In this document: positions 1 to 6,931 of the stretch, in pieces
Layout of the letters: the number at the start of each line of letters is the position of its first letter
Position numbering within the stretch: the stretch's first letter is position 1
DNA from: an uncultured Caulobacter sp.
GTDB lineage: Bacteria > Pseudomonadota > Alphaproteobacteria > Caulobacterales > Caulobacteraceae
Direction of reading: 5' to 3'
NCBI RefSeq assembly: GCF_937900395.1
Contig: NZ_CALCDX010000050.1
Span: 1 to 44,017, forward strand
Length of the DNA: 44,017 nucleotides
The notes under the pieces: generated by a model
The model's input: the letters and a program-made list of their open reading frames with translations, nothing else
Database searches by the model: none
Told to the model about the DNA's origin: nothing
Program-made: the position numbers and the translations under genes

Positions 1-322
1 ACTTCTTCTGGAGCTCGATGGTGTTGCCCTGGGCCTCGACGTTCACGTGCACCCTGGACTGCGACGCGTTGTAGGCCTCGGCGATCGACTCGAGCGTGGT
101 CTTGGTCAGGGTGTTGTAGGGGTGCCACACGGTGATCTCGGTCGGCCCGTCGGCCAGGTCCGTGGCGCACGTGGGGGTGTCGGTCCCGGGATCGGTCGAG
201 CCTCGGCCCGTCGCGTCGTCGCTGCTCCCGCCGCAGGCGGCACCGAGCGACGCGAGGAGCACCACGGCACCGCAGCGCACCCACCGGTGCCCGCGACTGC
301 GGCGTCGTGACGTTCGGGACAT
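1..322 (-). CDS. Extracellular solute-binding lipoprotein, N-terminal part (actinobacterial)
   Basis: The minus strand reads open from an ATG at 322 to the window edge (107 codons), so only the N-terminus is present. It begins with an Arg-rich segment (MSRTSRRRSRGHRW), then a hydrophobic stretch ending in the lipobox LGAAC and a Ser/Thr/Asp/Gly linker, which marks an exported lipoprotein. After the linker the segment ITVWHPYNTL followed by a helix with SIAEAYNASQ is the usual start of a family 1 (sugar-type) ABC-transporter solute-binding protein. Such proteins sit outside the membrane and hand a substrate to a permease; the substrate cannot be told here. The style (very GC-rich, long Arg-rich signal) is actinobacterial and unlike the Caulobacter-type core. 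It is divergent from the thiolase at 454; the 131 bp between them presumably holds both promoters, but no clear boxes are seen. Confidence 0.75.
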   Translation of the reverse strand, partial: MSRTSRRRSRGHRWVRCGAVVLLASLGAACGGSSDDATGRGSTDPGTDTPTCATDLADGPTEITVWHPYNTLTKTTLESIAEAYNASQSRVHVNVEAQGNTIELQKK

Positions 323-453
323 CGGCACTGCCTTCTCCACCACGCGATCCCTTCCGGGTCTCGAACCCCCCTGTGTCACAGTCTGCCGGGAACGACGTCG
401 TTCGCGGTGCGTGCCGGCGATCACAGCGTCACGGCGCTGCCAGACTGTCGCCC

Positions 454-1815
454 GTGCCGACACAGAACGACCCCGGTCCCGCGCCCCTGCGCCCCGTGGC
501 CACCCCCGTCATCGTGGGGGCGGCCCAGAGCATCGACCGCCCGGGCGACCACGACCTCCTCGACGCGCCCGGGCCCATCGAGCTCATGGTCGCGGCCGCC
601 CGGGCGGCTGCCGACGACGCGGGGGCGCCCACCCTGCTCGACCGGGTCGGCTGGATCGGGGTCACCGGAGGCTTCTACCGCTATCGGAACCCGGCCGCGG
701 TCGTGGCCGAGGAGCTCGGACTCAGCGGTGTCGGCACCGCCATCACCGAGATCACCGGAACCGCCCCCCAGGACATGGTCGGCCTCGCGTGCGAGCGGAT
801 CGCGGCCGGAGAGCTCGATGCGGCGCTGGTGCTGGGCGGCGAGGCCCGTTGGACCAACCAGCAGCTCAAGCGCCAGGGCCTGTCGCCGCGCTGGAACGAG
901 TCGCCGGGCGAGGGAACGCCGGAGCTGATCGGAGGGTTCGCCCCCGAGGCGATCTCCGAGATGGCGCAGCTCGGATCGGCGACGGTGTTCTACGCCCTGT
1001 TCGAGGATGCGCTGCGCCTGAGCCACGGCCGCACGGTGGACGAACAACGCGACCACTGCGCCGAGCTGTGGGCGCGGGAGTCTCGGGTAGCGGAGGCGAA
1101 CCCGTACGCATGGGACCGCACCCGCCACGAGGTCGCAGCCATCCGCGACGAGTCGGAGCAGAACCGGATGATCTGCTTCCCGTACCCCAAGGCGATGGTG
1201 GCCAACAACACGGTCAACATGGCGTCGGCGGTCCTGATCTGCTCGACCGAGCTGGCCCGCTCCGCGGGCGTGGCCGACGACCGGCGGGTGTTCCCGCACG
1301 TCGTCACCTCCTCCCACGAGACCTGGGAGGTGCGCCGACGCGCCGAGCTGACCGGGTGCCCGGCGCTCACCGCGGCGGGGGAGGCGGCGCTCGAGCACTC
1401 CGGGCTGGACGTGTCCGACATCGACCACGTCGACCTGTACGCCTGCTTCCCGTCGATCGTGCAGATGTCGTCGGCTGCTCTCGGGCTCGACGAGGGTCGT
1501 CCCCTGACCGTCACCGGCGGGCTGGGGTTCGCCGGTGCCGCGATCAGCAACTCTGTCGGTCACTCGATCGCGGCGATGGTTCCGCTGGTGCGGGCCGGGG
1601 GAGCGGGGCTCGTCCACGGCAACGGGGGCAGCGCCACCAAGCACAGCTTCGCGGTGTACTCGCCGGAGCCGCCGCGGGCGTTCGCCCGCATCGACTGCCA
1701 GGACCGGGTCGACCTGCACGAGCGGGAACCGCTGGACGAGGGCTTCGACGGTCCGGTGACGGTCGACGCCGCGTCGGTGCGCTTCGACCGCGAGGGCCCG
1801 ACCGACGTGCTGGCC
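454..1815 (+). CDS. Acetyl-CoA acetyltransferase-like thiolase family protein (actinobacterial, C-terminus lost)
   Basis: The frame opens at a GTG (454) and reads as a thiolase-fold protein of the acetyl-CoA acetyltransferase/SCP-x-like group. The N-terminus has VATPVIVGAAQS; the middle has TAPQDMVGLACERI and LVLGGEA; then FPYPKAMVANNTVNMASA, the LYACFPSIVQMSS segment and the C-terminal glycine-rich TGGLGFAGAAISNSVGH, with VHGNGGSATKHSF near the end. This family normally acts in CoA-thioester chemistry (lipid or sterol side-chain breakdown in actinobacteria), in the cytoplasm. The usual start could also be placed further upstream in the same frame, but the upstream codons do not look like thiolase. 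Near 1,805-1,820 the family resemblance stops and the frame continues in-phase into an unrelated TPR-like piece, so the natural end is missing. The end coordinate is approximate. Confidence 0.75.
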
Positions 1816-1938
1816 GCGGTGCCCGACCATCCGGCTGCGCTGGCGCTGCAGGGTATCGTGGCGGCCATGGCCGGTGACCCTGAGAAGGGCGTCGAACTGC
1901 TGCGCAAGGCGATCGGGCTGGCGCCGTTCGTGGGTCTC
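1816..1938 (+). other. In-frame TPR-like fragment of unknown parent gene
   Basis: Continuing the thiolase frame, the translation becomes HPAALALQGIVAAMAGD followed by PEKGVELLRKAIGLAP. This has the small/large residue rhythm and terminal Ala-Pro of a tetratricopeptide repeat, a protein-interaction helix pair. It does not belong to a thiolase, and it stops at about 1,938 where the opposite strand becomes recognisable proB. It is best read as a short foreign piece caught between two larger segments. Its boundaries are uncertain by about 15 bp on each side, and no function can be assigned to such a small fragment. Confidence 0.45.
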
Positions 1939-2085
1939 GGCGTCGCGCAGGGCGGCGGCGTCGGCGCAGAACGCCTCCAGCCAGGCGCGGTCGGCCGCGC
2001 CCGTCTTGTCATCGACCAGCAGGGCCGAGCCGACCTTGAAGACGATGCGACGGGCGTTCCGGTATGCCTCGGCCGCCTGGCTCAC
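1939..2085 (-). CDS. proB: Glutamate 5-kinase, N-terminal fragment
   Basis: The reading starts at a GTG (2085) that overlaps the obgE stop by four bases (GTGA). Its first residues, VSQAAEAYRNARRIVFKVGSALLVDD in order, include the RIVFKVGSALL strand and loop that opens amino-acid kinase domains and binds ATP. The fragment runs about 49 codons to ADAAALRDA and then loses homology near 1,939; ProB normally has about 260-380 residues. ProB phosphorylates glutamate in the first step of proline synthesis. Translational coupling to obgE (obgE-proB) is as expected in Caulobacter-type genomes. The break inside the kinase domain marks the left chimeric junction rather than a natural pseudogene, in my reading. 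Confidence 0.8.
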
Positions 2086-3146
2086 GGGGTCCAGCCCCCG
2101 GGGGTCTCGTCGACGTGGTCCTCGTCCTCCTCGATCTCTTCCTCGAGATCGCCGCGACGGATGCGGACCTGCTTGTAGGCCGCGCGCAGCAGCGCCTTCA
2201 CGCCCTGGCCCGAGACGCCCGAGACAAGGTAAGGCTTCACGCCCGCGACGGCCTCCAACTCGGCGACCTTTTCTGCGAGGGTTTCCTCGTCGAGGGCGTC
2301 GATCTTGTTCAGCGCCAGGATCTCGGCCTTGTCGGCCAGCTCGTCGCCATAGGCTTCCAGTTCGCCGCGGATCGTCTCGTAGGCGCCGACGACGTCGTCC
2401 TGGGTGGCGTCGATCAGGTGGATCAGGGTGGCCGAGCGTTCGACGTGGCCGAGGAACCGCGTGCCGAGGCCCGCGCCCTCCGACGCGCCCTCGATCAGGC
2501 CGGGGATGTCGGCCAGCACGAAGCGTTCGCTGCTGGACAGGTCCACGACGCCGAGGTTCGGGGTCAGAGTGGTGAACGGGTAGTCGGCGATCTTCGGCTT
2601 TGCCGCGCTGGCGGCGGCCAGGAAGGTCGACTTGCCGGCGTTGGGCAGGCCGACCAGGCCGACATCGGCGATCAGTTTCAGCCGCAGCCAGATCCAGCGC
2701 TCCTCGCCTTCCTGACCGGGATTGGCGTACTTGGGCGCCTGGTTCACCGGGCCCTTGAAGTGCAGGTTGCCCCAGCCGCCGTTGCCGCCCTTGGCCAGCA
2801 GCACGCGCATGCCGGCATGATCCAGATCGGCGATCAGGGTCTCCTTGTCCTCCTCCAGCACCTCGGTGCCGACGGGGACCTTGAGGACGACATCCTCGCC
2901 GGCGGCGCCGTGGCGCGCGCGACCCATGCCGTGCACGCCCGTGCCGGCCTTGAAGTGCTGCTGGTAGCGATAGTCGATCAGGGTGTTGAGGCCCTCGACG
3001 GCCTCGATCCACACGTCGCCGCCGCGGCCGCCGTCACCGCCGTCGGGGCCGCCGTACTCGATGTACTTCTCGCGGCGGAACGACACCGACCCGCCGCCGC
3101 CGTTCCCGGAGCGGATGTAGATCTTGCATTGGTCCAAGAATTTCAT
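2082..3146 (-). CDS. obgE: Obg-family GTPase (CgtA)
   Basis: This is a ribosome-associated essential GTPase, 354 residues from the ATG at 3146, which has an AAAAGGA ribosome site just upstream. The longer open frame to 3200 is rejected because Obg proteins begin MKFLDQCKIYIRSGNGG. The glycine-rich Obg fold covers about residues 1-158 (GGPDGGDGGRGGDV near 32-45). The G domain follows with P-loop GLPNAGKS (166-173), switch II DIPGL (213-217) and NKID (280-283). An acidic tail, LEEEIEEDEDH, closes the protein. Family knowledge: it binds GDP/GTP weakly, associates with the 50S subunit and affects growth and cell-cycle progression in Caulobacter. It overlaps proB downstream by four bases and is divergent from the gene at 3345. 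Confidence 0.97.
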   Translation of the reverse strand: MKFLDQCKIYIRSGNGGGGSVSFRREKYIEYGGPDGGDGGRGGDVWIEAVEGLNTLIDYRYQQHFKAGTGVHGMGRARHGAAGEDVVLKVPVGTEVLEEDKETLIADLDHAGMRVLLAKGGNGGWGNLHFKGPVNQAPKYANPGQEGEERWIWLRLKLIADVGLVGLPNAGKSTFLAAASAAKPKIADYPFTTLTPNLGVVDLSSSERFVLADIPGLIEGASEGAGLGTRFLGHVERSATLIHLIDATQDDVVGAYETIRGELEAYGDELADKAEILALNKIDALDEETLAEKVAELEAVAGVKPYLVSGVSGQGVKALLRAAYKQVRIRRGDLEEEIEEDEDHVDETPGGWTP

Positions 3147-3200
3147 GGGGTCCTTTTGTCCCAAGGCGTCCCGCGCGTCGAGCCAAAACCCCGTTTTCAC

Positions 3201-3263
3201 CGTGACGCTTGGTCACGCTCGTTAACCTCAAGAAAGTCGTGACGGCCGTTCGTCTTCGTGACG
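3201..3263. promoter_or_regulatory. Cluster of CGTGACG sites with a perfect palindrome, obgE upstream region
   Basis: The 198-bp divergent spacer between obgE and the gene at 3345 holds the perfect inverted repeat CGTGAC-GCTTG-GTCACG at 3201-3217. The heptamer CGTGACG occurs at 3201, 3238 and 3257. The palindrome lies about 55 bp upstream of the obgE start codon, within the likely promoter or leader. No regulator can be named. It may be a binding site or a leader hairpin. Confidence 0.4.
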
Positions 3264-3344
3264 AAATGTTAAAACACGTTATGCGACAAAGAGTCATGGC
3301 TAGCGAACCGCCGTGTTTCTCGCCGGCGGAACGGGAGGCTGACC

Positions 3345-4304
3345 TTGGCGACCGAAGTAGAAGTCGATGATGTGCTGGCGAAGGACCTGGTCGAGCTCTC
3401 GACGCAGGAAATCCATCGCAAGTACGGCGCCGAAGCATCCGTCCACCGCAACATCCTGATCGGCCGCGGGACCGGCGTCGCGCCGCAGTGGCGCGACTTC
3501 AAGGCCTTCCTCGGCGAAGTGGGGCGACGCCCCTCGACGGACCACACCCTCGTTCTGCTGAACCGCTACGAGCGGACCTATGGCCCGGGCCGCGCCCGTT
3601 GGATGACGGCCGAGGAGCAGGCCGCGCACGAGGAGGAATTCGACCGCCTGCGCGCCGAACAGCAGCGCGAGGAACAGCTGCTGCTGCACAAGGCCGCCGC
3701 GACCAAGCGCGCCAGCACGCCGGGCGCGCCGTCGTTCGGCCAGTGGACGCCGATGGCCGGCAAGCAGGTGGCCTATACCGACGTCGCCAAGAAGCTGGCC
3801 ATTCCGGTCAACGCGCTGTCCAAGACCATGCCGGCCGGCACCAGCGCCGATGAACTGGTCAAGCGCTCGTCCACGGCCAATGACCTGATCAACGAGAACG
3901 CCTCCTGGCTGCCGCCCGATCCGACCAAGAAGGCCGGCTTCTTCGAGGCCTACCGCATCTGGCACCTGCAGGTGCAGCCGCAGTTCGCCAAGGCCGCGAC
4001 CCCGACCTTCCTGTTCCTGTACATCGCGCTGCCCGTGATGAAGCAGTGCCGGGACGACCTGATCGATCTGGACCTGTGGAATCCGCTGGGCCAGCGCGCC
4101 CTGAACGCGCGCGACAGCCACGTGGCCTGGAAGAAGTACACCGAGTTCATGCCGCGGGCCCAGGTGGCGATGATGGAGATCCCCATCTACGCCACCTATT
4201 CGCTGCTGACCGACCTCGACGCCCTGTGCGAGCGGATCGTCACGGCCGAGAAGCGCTTCCGCGAAGGCCCGCAGAAGGTGATCCACACCCACCGCGCGGC
4301 TTAG
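3345..4304 (+). CDS. Protein of unknown function with a degenerate HNH/phage-type DNA-associated motif
   Basis: This 319-residue cytoplasmic protein has no signal peptide or membrane segment. The start is a TTG preceded by GGGAGG (3332-3337) at good spacing; there is no in-frame ATG nearby. Residues 48-93 (QWRDFKAFLGEVGRRP, then LLNRYERTYGPGRARW and EEQAAH) follow the pattern of a motif common in phage and HNH-type proteins, roughly W-DF--FL-D-G-RP----LDRIDN-G-Y-PGN-RW-T-EEQ. Here the LDRIDN core is replaced by LLNRYE, so catalysis is unlikely. A charged Glu/Arg/Gln helix follows (94-112). The C-terminal half (180-310) is mostly alpha-helical with aromatic residues. It stands alone, divergent from obgE. 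No function can be assigned. Confidence 0.75.
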   Translation: MATEVEVDDVLAKDLVELSTQEIHRKYGAEASVHRNILIGRGTGVAPQWRDFKAFLGEVGRRPSTDHTLVLLNRYERTYGPGRARWMTAEEQAAHEEEFDRLRAEQQREEQLLLHKAAATKRASTPGAPSFGQWTPMAGKQVAYTDVAKKLAIPVNALSKTMPAGTSADELVKRSSTANDLINENASWLPPDPTKKAGFFEAYRIWHLQVQPQFAKAATPTFLFLYIALPVMKQCRDDLIDLDLWNPLGQRALNARDSHVAWKKYTEFMPRAQVAMMEIPIYATYSLLTDLDALCERIVTAEKRFREGPQKVIHTHRAA

Positions 4305-4315
4305 GGGCGGCTCAG

Positions 4316-4447
4316 CGCCCCCTCCGTCTCGTCGCTTCGCGCCGATCCACCTCCCCCGCAAGCGGGGTAGGAGGGCGGCTGTTTCCTCCTCACCCGTGAA
4401 ACGGGGGAGGTGGCGCGATGCGGATACGCATCGTGACGGAGGGGGCG
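4316..4447. repeat. Palindromic intergenic repeat (nested hairpins)
   Basis: A perfect 13-bp inverted repeat, CGCCCCCTCCGTC (4316-4328) and its complement (4435-4447), encloses further pairs: CGATGCG/CGCATCG (about 4416-4433) and two CCACCTCCCCCG/CGGGGGAGGTGG-like arms. The unit sits between the convergent ends of the 3345 gene and the GNAT gene. It looks like a REP-type element of alphaproteobacteria and may also act as a bidirectional transcript end. No coding content. Confidence 0.7.
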
Positions 4448-4460
4448 TTCTGGATAGCCT

Positions 4461-4994
4461 TCACGCCAGCCACACCATCATCCGCGTGGGCGTCAGGGCG
4501 CCGCGCGCGACCGACGGCTTATGCTCGACGACGCCGGTGTACAGAAAGCCCGCCTTGACCAGCACCCGGCCCGAAGCGTCGTTATCGGCGAAGTGGCCGG
4601 CGGTGACGTAGCGCTTGTTCCAGACGCCGCGCGCCCAGTCCAAGGCGCCCTTGGTCGCCTCGGTGGCGTAGCCTCGGCCCCAGTAGGGGCGGCCGATCCA
4701 GTAGCCCATCTCGACCTGGCCCTCGAGCGTGGTGAACAGGCCGACCACGCCGATCAACCCCTCGTCCGCCAGCTCGATCGCGAAGGTGTTGTCGCGCGAC
4801 CGGTCCTGGGCTCCGCAGCGCGCGACGAAGTCTTCCGCGTGGGCGCGGGTGTAGGGCGAGGGCATGCGCGTGGTCATGCGCGCCACGTCATGATCGACGC
4901 AGAAGGCCGCCACGCGCTCGACGTCGGCCTGGGCCGGAACGCGCAGCGTCAGCCGCTGGGTTTCGATGATGGGTCTTTCTTCGATGACGCACAT
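4461..4994 (-). CDS. GNAT-family N-acetyltransferase (RimJ/RimL type)
   Basis: The 177-residue protein begins with ERPIIETQRLTLRVP, the standard opening strand of RimJ/RimL-like GNAT enzymes. It has the hydrophobic strand EGLIGVVGLF, then MGYWIGRPYWGRGYATEA, which carries the acetyl-CoA pyrophosphate-binding loop (RGYATEA). The C-terminal segment NDASGRVLVKAGF is also family-typical. These enzymes move acetyl from acetyl-CoA to an amine such as a protein N-terminus; the acceptor is not predictable. It lies between obgE and rpmA on the same strand but is separated from rpmA by a terminator, so it probably has its own promoter in 4995-5070. Confidence 0.9.
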   Translation of the reverse strand: MCVIEERPIIETQRLTLRVPAQADVERVAAFCVDHDVARMTTRMPSPYTRAHAEDFVARCGAQDRSRDNTFAIELADEGLIGVVGLFTTLEGQVEMGYWIGRPYWGRGYATEATKGALDWARGVWNKRYVTAGHFADNDASGRVLVKAGFLYTGVVEHKPSVARGALTPTRMMVWLA

Positions 4995-5070
4995 CGGCGC
5001 CTCCCAAGGTTCCTCCGGTCCTCTTGAAGCGGGACCGTGACGCCGCCGTGGCGAGTTCTGTTGCGGCGAC

Positions 5071-5115
5071 GAGACAAAACAAAAGCGGGGAGCCCGGCGT
5101 TCCGGACTCCCCGCT
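5071..5115 (-). terminator. Rho-independent terminator of rplU-rpmA
   Basis: On the minus strand the stem AGCGGGGAG (5115-5107) pairs perfectly with CTCCCCGCT (5092-5084), with additional CCGG pairing inside. It is followed by TTTTGTTTTGT. It lies about 60 bp past the rpmA stop, so it should end the rplU-rpmA transcript before the GNAT gene. Confidence 0.85.
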
Positions 5116-5177
5116 AGAGATCGTCTGTCCGGATCGTCTTCAACTGAAGCACGATCCGAAGAAACCTTGGTTCGTGC

Positions 5178-5447
5178 TTACTCGGCCGGCTGAGCGGCCG
5201 GGGTCACGGTCACGTAGGTGCGGTTGTGCTTCTTGGTCACGAAGCCCACCGCGCCCTGCACGAGCGCGAAGAGGGTGTGATCCTTGCCCATGCCCACGCC
5301 CGAACCCGGGTAGAACTTGGTGCCGCGCTGACGCACGAGGATGTTGCCGGCGAGAACCTTCTCGCCGCCGAACTTCTTCACGCCAAGACGCTTCGACTCT
5401 GAGTCGCGGCCGTTGCTGGACGAACCGCCAGATTTTTTGTGAGCCAT
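5178..5447 (-). CDS. rpmA: 50S ribosomal protein L27
   Basis: The 89-residue product begins MAHKKSGGSSSNGRDSESKR and continues with LGVKKFGGEKVLAGNILVRQRGT in order, which is diagnostic of bL27. It includes PGSGVGMGKDHTLFAL and a short C-terminal tail ending AAQPAE. L27 sits at the peptidyl-transferase centre with its flexible N-terminus reaching the P-site tRNA. The start lies 30 bp after the rplU stop, so the two are one operon, as in most bacteria. There is no extra N-terminal propeptide of the Firmicutes type. Confidence 0.98.
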   Translation of the reverse strand: MAHKKSGGSSSNGRDSESKRLGVKKFGGEKVLAGNILVRQRGTKFYPGSGVGMGKDHTLFALVQGAVGFVTKKHNRTYVTVTPAAQPAE

Positions 5448-5477
5448 TGTGCTCTCCTATCCTCTGGGGGCGTCGCC

Positions 5478-6050
5478 TTAGGCTTCGCCGTCTTCCTTCT
5501 TGGCGGCCTTTTTAGGGGCGGCCTTCTTCTTCGGCGCTTCAGCGACCGGGTCGGCGTGTTCGACGACGGCGGCTTCAACCTTCGGGCTGGCCTTCGACGC
5601 CTTCTTCACCACCGGAGCGGCTTCGACGGCGGCCGGAGCGGTGAACGGCACGGCGGCGTCGCCGAGGCCGCGAGCGCGGGCGTCCAGGATGACCTTCGGG
5701 GTCAGGTCGATCGAACCTTCCCACTTGGCTTCCTTGCCGGCGCCGGCGACGGACGTGACGCGCACGACCGATTCCAGCTGGCGGTGACCGCGGGTGCGGC
5801 GGTAGCCCTGACGGCGGATCTTCTTGAAGATCTTCACCTTCTCACCCTTGCGGGTTTCGATCAGGGTGCCGGAGACGACAGCGCCGTCCACGGTGGGGGC
5901 GCCGACCGTCACGGCCTCGCCTTCGCCAAGCATCAGGACTTCGCCAAAGGCCACGGCCGCGCCGGGTTCACCTTCGAGCTTTTCGACCACCAGCAGGTCG
6001 CCGGCTTGAACCCGGTACTGCTTGCCGCCGGTTTTGATCACCGCGTACAT
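5478..6050 (-). CDS. rplU: 50S ribosomal protein L21 with long Ala/Lys-rich C-terminal extension
   Basis: Residues 1-102 are canonical bL21: MYAVIKTGGKQYRVQAGD at the start and KIRRQGYRRTRGHRQ (78-91), which contacts 23S rRNA. The protein is 190 residues, against about 100-105 in E. coli. The extra part (about 103-190) contains KVILDARARGLGDAAVPF and then a low-complexity tail rich in Ala, Pro and Lys (KKASKASPKVEAAVVEHADP, then KKKAAPKKAAKKEDGEA). Alphaproteobacterial L21 is often extended, so this is probably native. First gene of rplU-rpmA, with a sigma-70-type promoter at 6129-6156. Confidence 0.97.
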   Translation of the reverse strand: MYAVIKTGGKQYRVQAGDLLVVEKLEGEPGAAVAFGEVLMLGEGEAVTVGAPTVDGAVVSGTLIETRKGEKVKIFKKIRRQGYRRTRGHRQLESVVRVTSVAGAGKEAKWEGSIDLTPKVILDARARGLGDAAVPFTAPAAVEAAPVVKKASKASPKVEAAVVEHADPVAEAPKKKAAPKKAAKKEDGEA

Positions 6051-6128
6051 AGGTTTAGCGCCTTAAAAACGTGCGTTCGCAAAATAGGGAACGCCCGCTC
6101 GGAAACCCGGCGGGCGAAGAGGGCGCGA

Positions 6129-6156
6129 CTTATACAGCCGCGAGCCCGAGAGTCAA
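6129..6156 (-). promoter_or_regulatory. Sigma-70-type promoter of rplU-rpmA
   Basis: On the minus strand TTGACT (6156-6151) is followed after 16 bp by TATAAG (6134-6129). This places the transcription start about 70 bp upstream of the rplU ATG at 6050. Both boxes are close to consensus, as expected for a ribosomal protein operon. Confidence 0.75.
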
Positions 6157-6221
6157 CGGCGTCGCCACGGGAATCCGGCCCTGAATCCGCTAAATGCGAG
6201 AAGTTCGCGATGACCCCTGGT

Positions 6222-6238
6222 GTGTTACTTTATAACAC
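6222..6238. promoter_or_regulatory. Zur-like operator
   Basis: The perfect palindrome GTGTTA-CTTTA-TAACAC contains TGTTA-N5-TAACA, the core spacing of the E. coli Zur box (TGTTATANTATAACA). It ends 15 bp before the GTG start of the membrane protein at 6254, so a bound repressor would cover the promoter or start region. The gene after it encodes a COG0523 GTPase, a common Zur-regulon member, which supports the reading. Confidence 0.65.
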
Positions 6239-6253
6239 GCTATATCGCTCGCC

Positions 6254-6883
6254 GTGAACCCGACGCTTCTCGCCCCCATCGCCGCCACTGGTTTCGCCGT
6301 CGCCTTCCTGCACGCGGCGCTGCCGACCCACTGGCTGCCGTTCGTCTTGGTCGGGCGCGGCCAGCATTGGTCGGCGGGCAAGACGCTGAGCGTCACCGCC
6401 CTGGCCGGTCTGGGCCATGTGGCCTTCACCATCCTCCTGGGCATGGTCCTGGTCGGCGCGGGCTTGGCCGTGCAGCCGCACATGGGCGCGGTGTTCGGCT
6501 GGGTGGTCGGCGCGCTGATGGGGGCGCTGGGACTCTTCTATCTCTGGCGCGGCCGGCACGAGCACGGCGAGGGCGACATCACGACCCGCCGCTACGCCTC
6601 CGACCGCGCGGCCATCATCGCCTTGGTCGTGCTGTTGACCCTGTCGCCTTGCGAAGCTTTCCTGCCGATCTATCTGGCGGGGGTGAAGCACGGCTGGACC
6701 GGCTTCATGGCGCTAAGCGCTGTTCTGATGGCCGCGACCGCCACGGGCATGCTGCTGTTCACGACCCTCAGCCTGGCCGGCGTCAAGCGCCTGGGGCTGG
6801 AGCGGATCGCCCGCTACGAATCGACGATCCTGGGTCTGGCCCTGATCGCCATGGGCCTTGGGGTCGCGTTCCTCGAACTCTAG
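6254..6883 (+). CDS. Multi-pass membrane protein, putative metal transporter or exporter
   Basis: The 209-residue protein starts at a GTG and has about six hydrophobic helices. The first holds FLHAALPTHWLPF, reminiscent of the His-containing first helix of NicO/UreH-like metal permeases (which have H-x4-D-H). A cytosolic or periplasmic loop RGRHEHGEGD carries further acidic and His residues; LTLSPCEAFLPIYLAG lies in a later helix with Cys and Glu. I do not recognise the exact family. Its position behind a Zur-like palindrome and 48 bp ahead of a COG0523 metallochaperone suggests a role in zinc or other divalent-metal movement across the inner membrane. That role is inference from context only. 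Confidence 0.65.
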   Translation: MNPTLLAPIAATGFAVAFLHAALPTHWLPFVLVGRGQHWSAGKTLSVTALAGLGHVAFTILLGMVLVGAGLAVQPHMGAVFGWVVGALMGALGLFYLWRGRHEHGEGDITTRRYASDRAAIIALVVLLTLSPCEAFLPIYLAGVKHGWTGFMALSAVLMAATATGMLLFTTLSLAGVKRLGLERIARYESTILGLALIAMGLGVAFLEL

Positions 6884-6931
6884 AGCGCGCCCGGCTTTTG
6901 TTTGCCGGGGCGAGCGCCTAAATAGCGCTCC

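Noticed and set aside
132..1877. A 581-codon plus-strand frame overlapping the thiolase
   Set aside because: It is Arg/Pro/Gly-rich and shifted by one phase relative to the thiolase, which has clear motifs; it also crosses the opposing lipoprotein gene.
1..1938. Recent horizontal transfer from an actinobacterium into the Caulobacter-type chromosome
   Set aside because: No integrase, direct repeats or tRNA site is present, and the breaks fall inside proB and sucB at both ends of the window, together with a third-party TPR scrap; joining artefacts fit better.
421..3012. A long minus-strand frame spanning the left junction and obgE
   Set aside because: It runs across the chimeric breaks and is out of phase with both obgE and proB except for a short proB stretch that belongs to the real proB start at 2085.
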